Source: Bacteroidales bacterium UBA4459 | GTDB lineage: Bacteria > Bacteroidota > Bacteroidia > Bacteroidales > F082 | Direction: 5' to 3' | Length of the DNA: 5,450 bases | Assembly: GCA_002389465.1 (NCBI GenBank) | Contig: DGOT01000226.1 | Coordinates: forward strand, 1-5,450 | In this document: one piece after another, positions 5,103 to 5,450 of the stretch | Layout of the letters: each line of letters starts with the position of its first letter | Position numbering within the stretch: the first letter of the stretch is position 1 | Notes under the pieces: model-generated | Database searches by the model: none | The model's input: only the letters and a program-made list of their open reading frames with translations | What the model was told of the DNA's origin: nothing | Program-made: the position numbers and the translations under genes

Positions 5103-5450
5103 ATGAAAATTACTGCCCAACAGGTAAATGAATTAAGAAAAATCACCGGTGCCGGTATGATGGATTGCAAAAAAGCATTGGTGGAGAGTGATGGCGATAT
5201 CGAAAATGCTATTGACATACTAAGAAAAAAAGGACAGAAAGTTGCCGCTAAACGTGCCGACCGTAGTGCAAATGAAGGTGTTGTTTTAGCCAAAGTAAGT
5301 GATGACAAGGCTTTTGCAGCTGTGATCATGATTAACTGCGAAACTGATTTTGTAGCCAAAAATGCTGACTTTATAGATTTTACGCAATCGATACTCGATA
5401 AGGCTGTAAACGAAAAGGTTAAAAATGCAGAGGAACTGAAAGCGGTAAAT
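5103..5450 (+). CDS. tsf: Translation elongation factor Ts, 3'-truncated by window edge
   Basis: Guanine-nucleotide exchange factor that regenerates EF-Tu-GTP. The frame is open from the ATG at 5103 to the window end, giving 116 codons. Residues 1 to about 50 form the UBA-like N-terminal domain, with VNELRKITGAGMMDCKKAL at about 8-26. The conserved TDFVAKN motif, whose Asp and Phe disturb the EF-Tu magnesium site, is at 81-87. The remainder of the core lies to the right of the window. It follows rpsB by 32 nt of AT-rich sequence with no terminator, the usual rpsB-tsf arrangement. Confidence 0.97.
   Translation, partial: MKITAQQVNELRKITGAGMMDCKKALVESDGDIENAIDILRKKGQKVAAKRADRSANEGVVLAKVSDDKAFAAVIMINCETDFVAKNADFIDFTQSILDKAVNEKVKNAEELKAVN

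Overview
The window comes from a member of the Bacteroidota, most likely class Bacteroidia. The evidence is a protein with a type IX secretion (Por) C-terminal sorting domain, a GldA-like ABC ATPase, the order rplM-rpsI-rpsB-tsf, the phylum-type promoter (TTTG, about 20 nt, TAnnTTTG) and A-rich leaders without Shine-Dalgarno sequences. The genus cannot be named from this sequence. There are no mobile elements, CRISPR arrays, tRNA or rRNA genes.

Layout. The window opens inside a plus-strand gene for a T9SS-exported protein (1-631). It converges on metK (minus strand, 703-1974), and a strong bidirectional terminator (656-683) lies between them. Upstream of metK, on the minus strand, come a 161-nt regulatory gap and a GldA-like ABC ATPase gene (2136-3050). 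The ATPase gene diverges from the ribosomal-protein operon rplM-rpsI-rpsB-tsf (plus strand, 3204 to beyond the right edge). That operon has a near-perfect Bacteroidota promoter at 3120-3151. The coding genes are ordinary housekeeping genes apart from the exported protein.

The interesting content is in the leaders. The metK 5' leader carries what reads as a SAM-II (metA-type) riboswitch (about 2027-2079, minus strand). It has a P1 stem, a U-rich loop element, and a pseudoknot in which the loop pairs with a GCUAAAACAAU strand. Next to it is a three-strand switch: GCUAAAA, UUUUAGC and GUUAAAA, where the middle strand can pair with either of the other two. The last of these lies 12 nt before the metK start codon. 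This suggests SAM feedback on its own synthase at the level of translation. Two further leaders, before rplM and before rpsB, hold clear hairpins that are candidates for autogenous control by L13 and S2.

How the genes relate. rplM, rpsI, rpsB and tsf encode translation components and are probably cotranscribed. metK makes the methyl donor SAM. The ATPase would power a membrane exporter whose permease is not in the window.
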